Below are positions 39,976 through 40,976 of a stretch of 40,976 nt of DNA, one piece after another. The first letter of the stretch is position 1. Each line of letters starts with the position of its first letter. This DNA is from an uncultured Ruminococcus sp. (GTDB lineage: Bacteria > Bacillota > Clostridia > Oscillospirales > Ruminococcaceae), in assembly GCA_910579835.1 (NCBI GenBank), contig CAJTWQ010000013.1, positions 1 to 40,976 on the forward strand, in the 5' to 3' direction. Below the pieces are notes generated by a model, which was given only the letters and a program-made list of their open reading frames with translations, made no database searches and was not told the origin of the DNA. A program made the translations under genes and the position numbers.

Positions 39976-40206
39976 TTATTTTACAATGAATTTCTCTATG
40001 TCCTTGAGGAACAGTTCCGCATCGTCTGTGTGAGCATTGAGTTGAATCGGCTTTGAAAGATCCAGGCTGAATATACCCATAATTGACTTTGCATCAACTG
40101 CATATCTTCCTGAAACGAGGTCAATATCGAAATCATAATGCATTACAATAGCAACGAAATCTTTGACGTCGTTAATCGCCTGAAGATATATCGTTGTCTT
40201 TGTCAT
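39976..40206 (-). CDS. HPr-like protein lacking the active-site histidine
   Basis: This 76-residue protein has the HPr fold signature DAKSIMGIFSLDL, which corresponds to the Ser46-P helix of HPr. The stretch where the phosphocarrier histidine (H15 in canonical HPr) should lie reads AINDVKDFVAIV and has no His. It therefore cannot carry PEP-derived phosphate in the usual way. A regulatory-only role, such as a Crh-like role via the serine, is an inference; Crh also lacks the histidine. GAGGAGG precedes the ATG. Confidence 0.85.
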   Translation of the reverse strand: MTKTTIYLQAINDVKDFVAIVMHYDFDIDLVSGRYAVDAKSIMGIFSLDLSKPIQLNAHTDDAELFLKDIEKFIVK

Positions 40207-40299
40207 ACTAATACCTCCTCTGAGTAAAGCGTGTTTGCGAATGTTTTTTCTTGTTTATTTCTTTTTTTCTTTTTTGCGGATCGGCCTTTCCGCTCTTAT

Positions 40300-40328
40300 A
40301 TATTAGCATTAAAAAATCCCTTTGTCAA
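40300..40328 (-). promoter_or_regulatory. Promoter of the HPr-like gene
   Basis: On the minus strand a perfect TTGACA (40323-40328) and TAATAT (40300-40305) are 17 bases apart. The leader of about 90 bases includes a GCGGA/TCCGC hairpin. Confidence 0.88.
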
Positions 40329-40407
40329 GCCGTTTAAAGTAAATTTGTCAATTTAGTATAATTGAGTTGTGCTTGACGGGGGCTTTTTTATTAATTGCGA
40401 ATAATTA

Positions 40408-40436
40408 TTGAGAATGCATAAAAAAATAAATATTAT
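40408..40436 (+). promoter_or_regulatory. Promoter of mtaB with overlapping palindrome
   Basis: TTGAGA (40408-40413) and TATTAT (40431-40436) are 17 bases apart. An imperfect palindrome with ends AATGCA (40413-40418) and TGCATT (40440-40445) spans the spacer and -10, placing it like an operator. Confidence 0.6.
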
Positions 40437-40490
40437 TTGTGCATTTTAACATGATAAATCAAAGAATAAGTGGTGATAATAAGGTGAAAT

Positions 40491-40959
40491 ATGTATAAGG
40501 TATTTTTTATTACATTTGGCTGCAAGGTCAATCAATATGAAACGGAATGTATGAGAGCAGATCTTGTCTACAGAGGCTTTGATATTGCAGAGACATCTGA
40601 TTCGGCGGATGTTATTATTGTCAATTCGTGTACGGTGACAGCATCCGGCGACAGCAAATCATGCTATACGCTGAGGAAGCTGCGCAGGAAAGATCCGGAT
40701 GTACTAATTGTTCTGACAGGATGTATGCCGCAGGCGTCTCCGGAAACTGTCGGGAGTATTTTGGAGGCCGATATTATTGTGGGAACAAAAGACAGGAGTC
40801 TGATTCCTGATCTAATTGTTGAATTTTTTGAAAAAAAACAGCGGCTTGTGAAAATTTCCGGATACGGAACGTCAGACAGTTTTGAGGAGCTTGCCCACAG
40901 CAGTTTCAGCGGAAAAACAAGGGCTTTTGTAAAGATTCAGGACGGATGCAATCAGTTTT
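40491..40959 (+). CDS. mtaB: Threonylcarbamoyladenosine tRNA methylthiotransferase MtaB, N-terminal part (partial at window end)
   Basis: MtaB adds a methylthio group to t6A37 of tRNAs that read ANN codons. The visible 156 residues are the N-terminal MTTase domain, with cysteines in FGCKVNQYE (C11), NSCTVT and TGCMPQ that bind the auxiliary iron-sulfur cluster. The frame reaches KIQDGCNQF, the sequence just before the radical SAM motif, where the family continues CxYCxIP. The next codon reads TGA, but this comes from a fold-back at the end of the sequence (see findings), so the gene is cut by the end and not by a real stop. AAGGTG precedes the ATG. Confidence 0.9.
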
Positions 40960-40976
40960 GAATCTTTACAAAAGCC
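40922..40976. other. Terminal fold-back (probable assembly artifact)
   Basis: The last 17 bases (40960-40976) are the exact reverse complement of 40922-40938, with 21 bases between. The repeat runs to the very last base. It interrupts mtaB exactly where a cysteine codon TGC or TGT is expected after CAGTTT. Confidence 0.8.

Noticed and set aside
40491..40961. mtaB as a genuine short 156-residue protein ending in TGA
   Set aside because: The stop is created at the junction of the terminal inverted copy, exactly before the essential radical SAM cysteines, so the gene is cut by the end of the sequence.
1..40976. CRISPR array, prophage, insertion sequence, tRNA or rRNA genes
   Set aside because: I looked for regularly spaced repeats, transposase or integrase motifs and cloverleaf or rRNA signatures, and found none that I could support.

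Overview
The window looks like a complete contig from a gut or rumen Clostridia member, most likely a Ruminococcus-type organism (Oscillospiraceae). The evidence is two secreted proteins ending in dockerin modules (a pectate lyase and a CAP-domain protein), a spoIIAA-spoIIAB-sigF sporulation operon, a T-box leader before pheST, a two-subunit transketolase and an HPr-like protein without its histidine. Both ends fall inside genes: ileS enters at the left and mtaB leaves at the right. No rRNA, tRNA, insertion sequence, prophage or CRISPR array was found.

Left part (1-13.8 kb). ileS (3' end), lspA and an RluD-type pseudouridine synthase are followed by a Cof-type HAD phosphatase and a split transketolase, closed by a strong terminator. 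A large modular pectate lyase (signal peptide, PL1-like domain, CBM6, unknown beta-rich module, dockerin) reads the other way. A rightward unit then runs from a good promoter at 8138-8166: small membrane protein, D-2-hydroxyacid dehydrogenase, proB, proA and a 615-residue acidic single-pass membrane protein of unknown function.

Middle (13.8-31.9 kb). A membrane-anchored GH25 muramidase and T-box-regulated pheS-pheT lie on the minus strand. The plus strand carries a membrane protein, a bifunctional NAD(P)HX repair enzyme, a lipoprotein and the CAP-dockerin protein. The minus strand then carries a DUF3810 membrane metallopeptidase, a Nudix hydrolase with a GH3 lipoprotein whose active-site motifs are degenerate, and a three-gene phosphorelay (response regulator with HD-GYP, Hpt protein, hybrid histidine kinase).

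Right part (31.9-41 kb). lepA, two small membrane proteins and hemW converge on the spoIIA operon, and the hemW terminator is embedded in the 3' end of sigF. Next come rpsF-ssb-rpsR with a likely S6:S18 leader, a DUF378 protein, a NERD-domain protein, the HPr-like protein and the start of mtaB.

The main points for a second look are a diverged structured element present twice (about 8206-8333 and 14929-15075) in leader regions, the degenerate GH3 lipoprotein, the CAP-dockerin fusion, a perfect 21-bp inverted repeat at 39864-39915, and a fold-back at the right end that makes a false stop codon in mtaB. I did not find a clearly new multi-gene system. The repeated leader element is the best candidate for something undescribed. 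All names rest on motif recognition by eye; no database search was possible.
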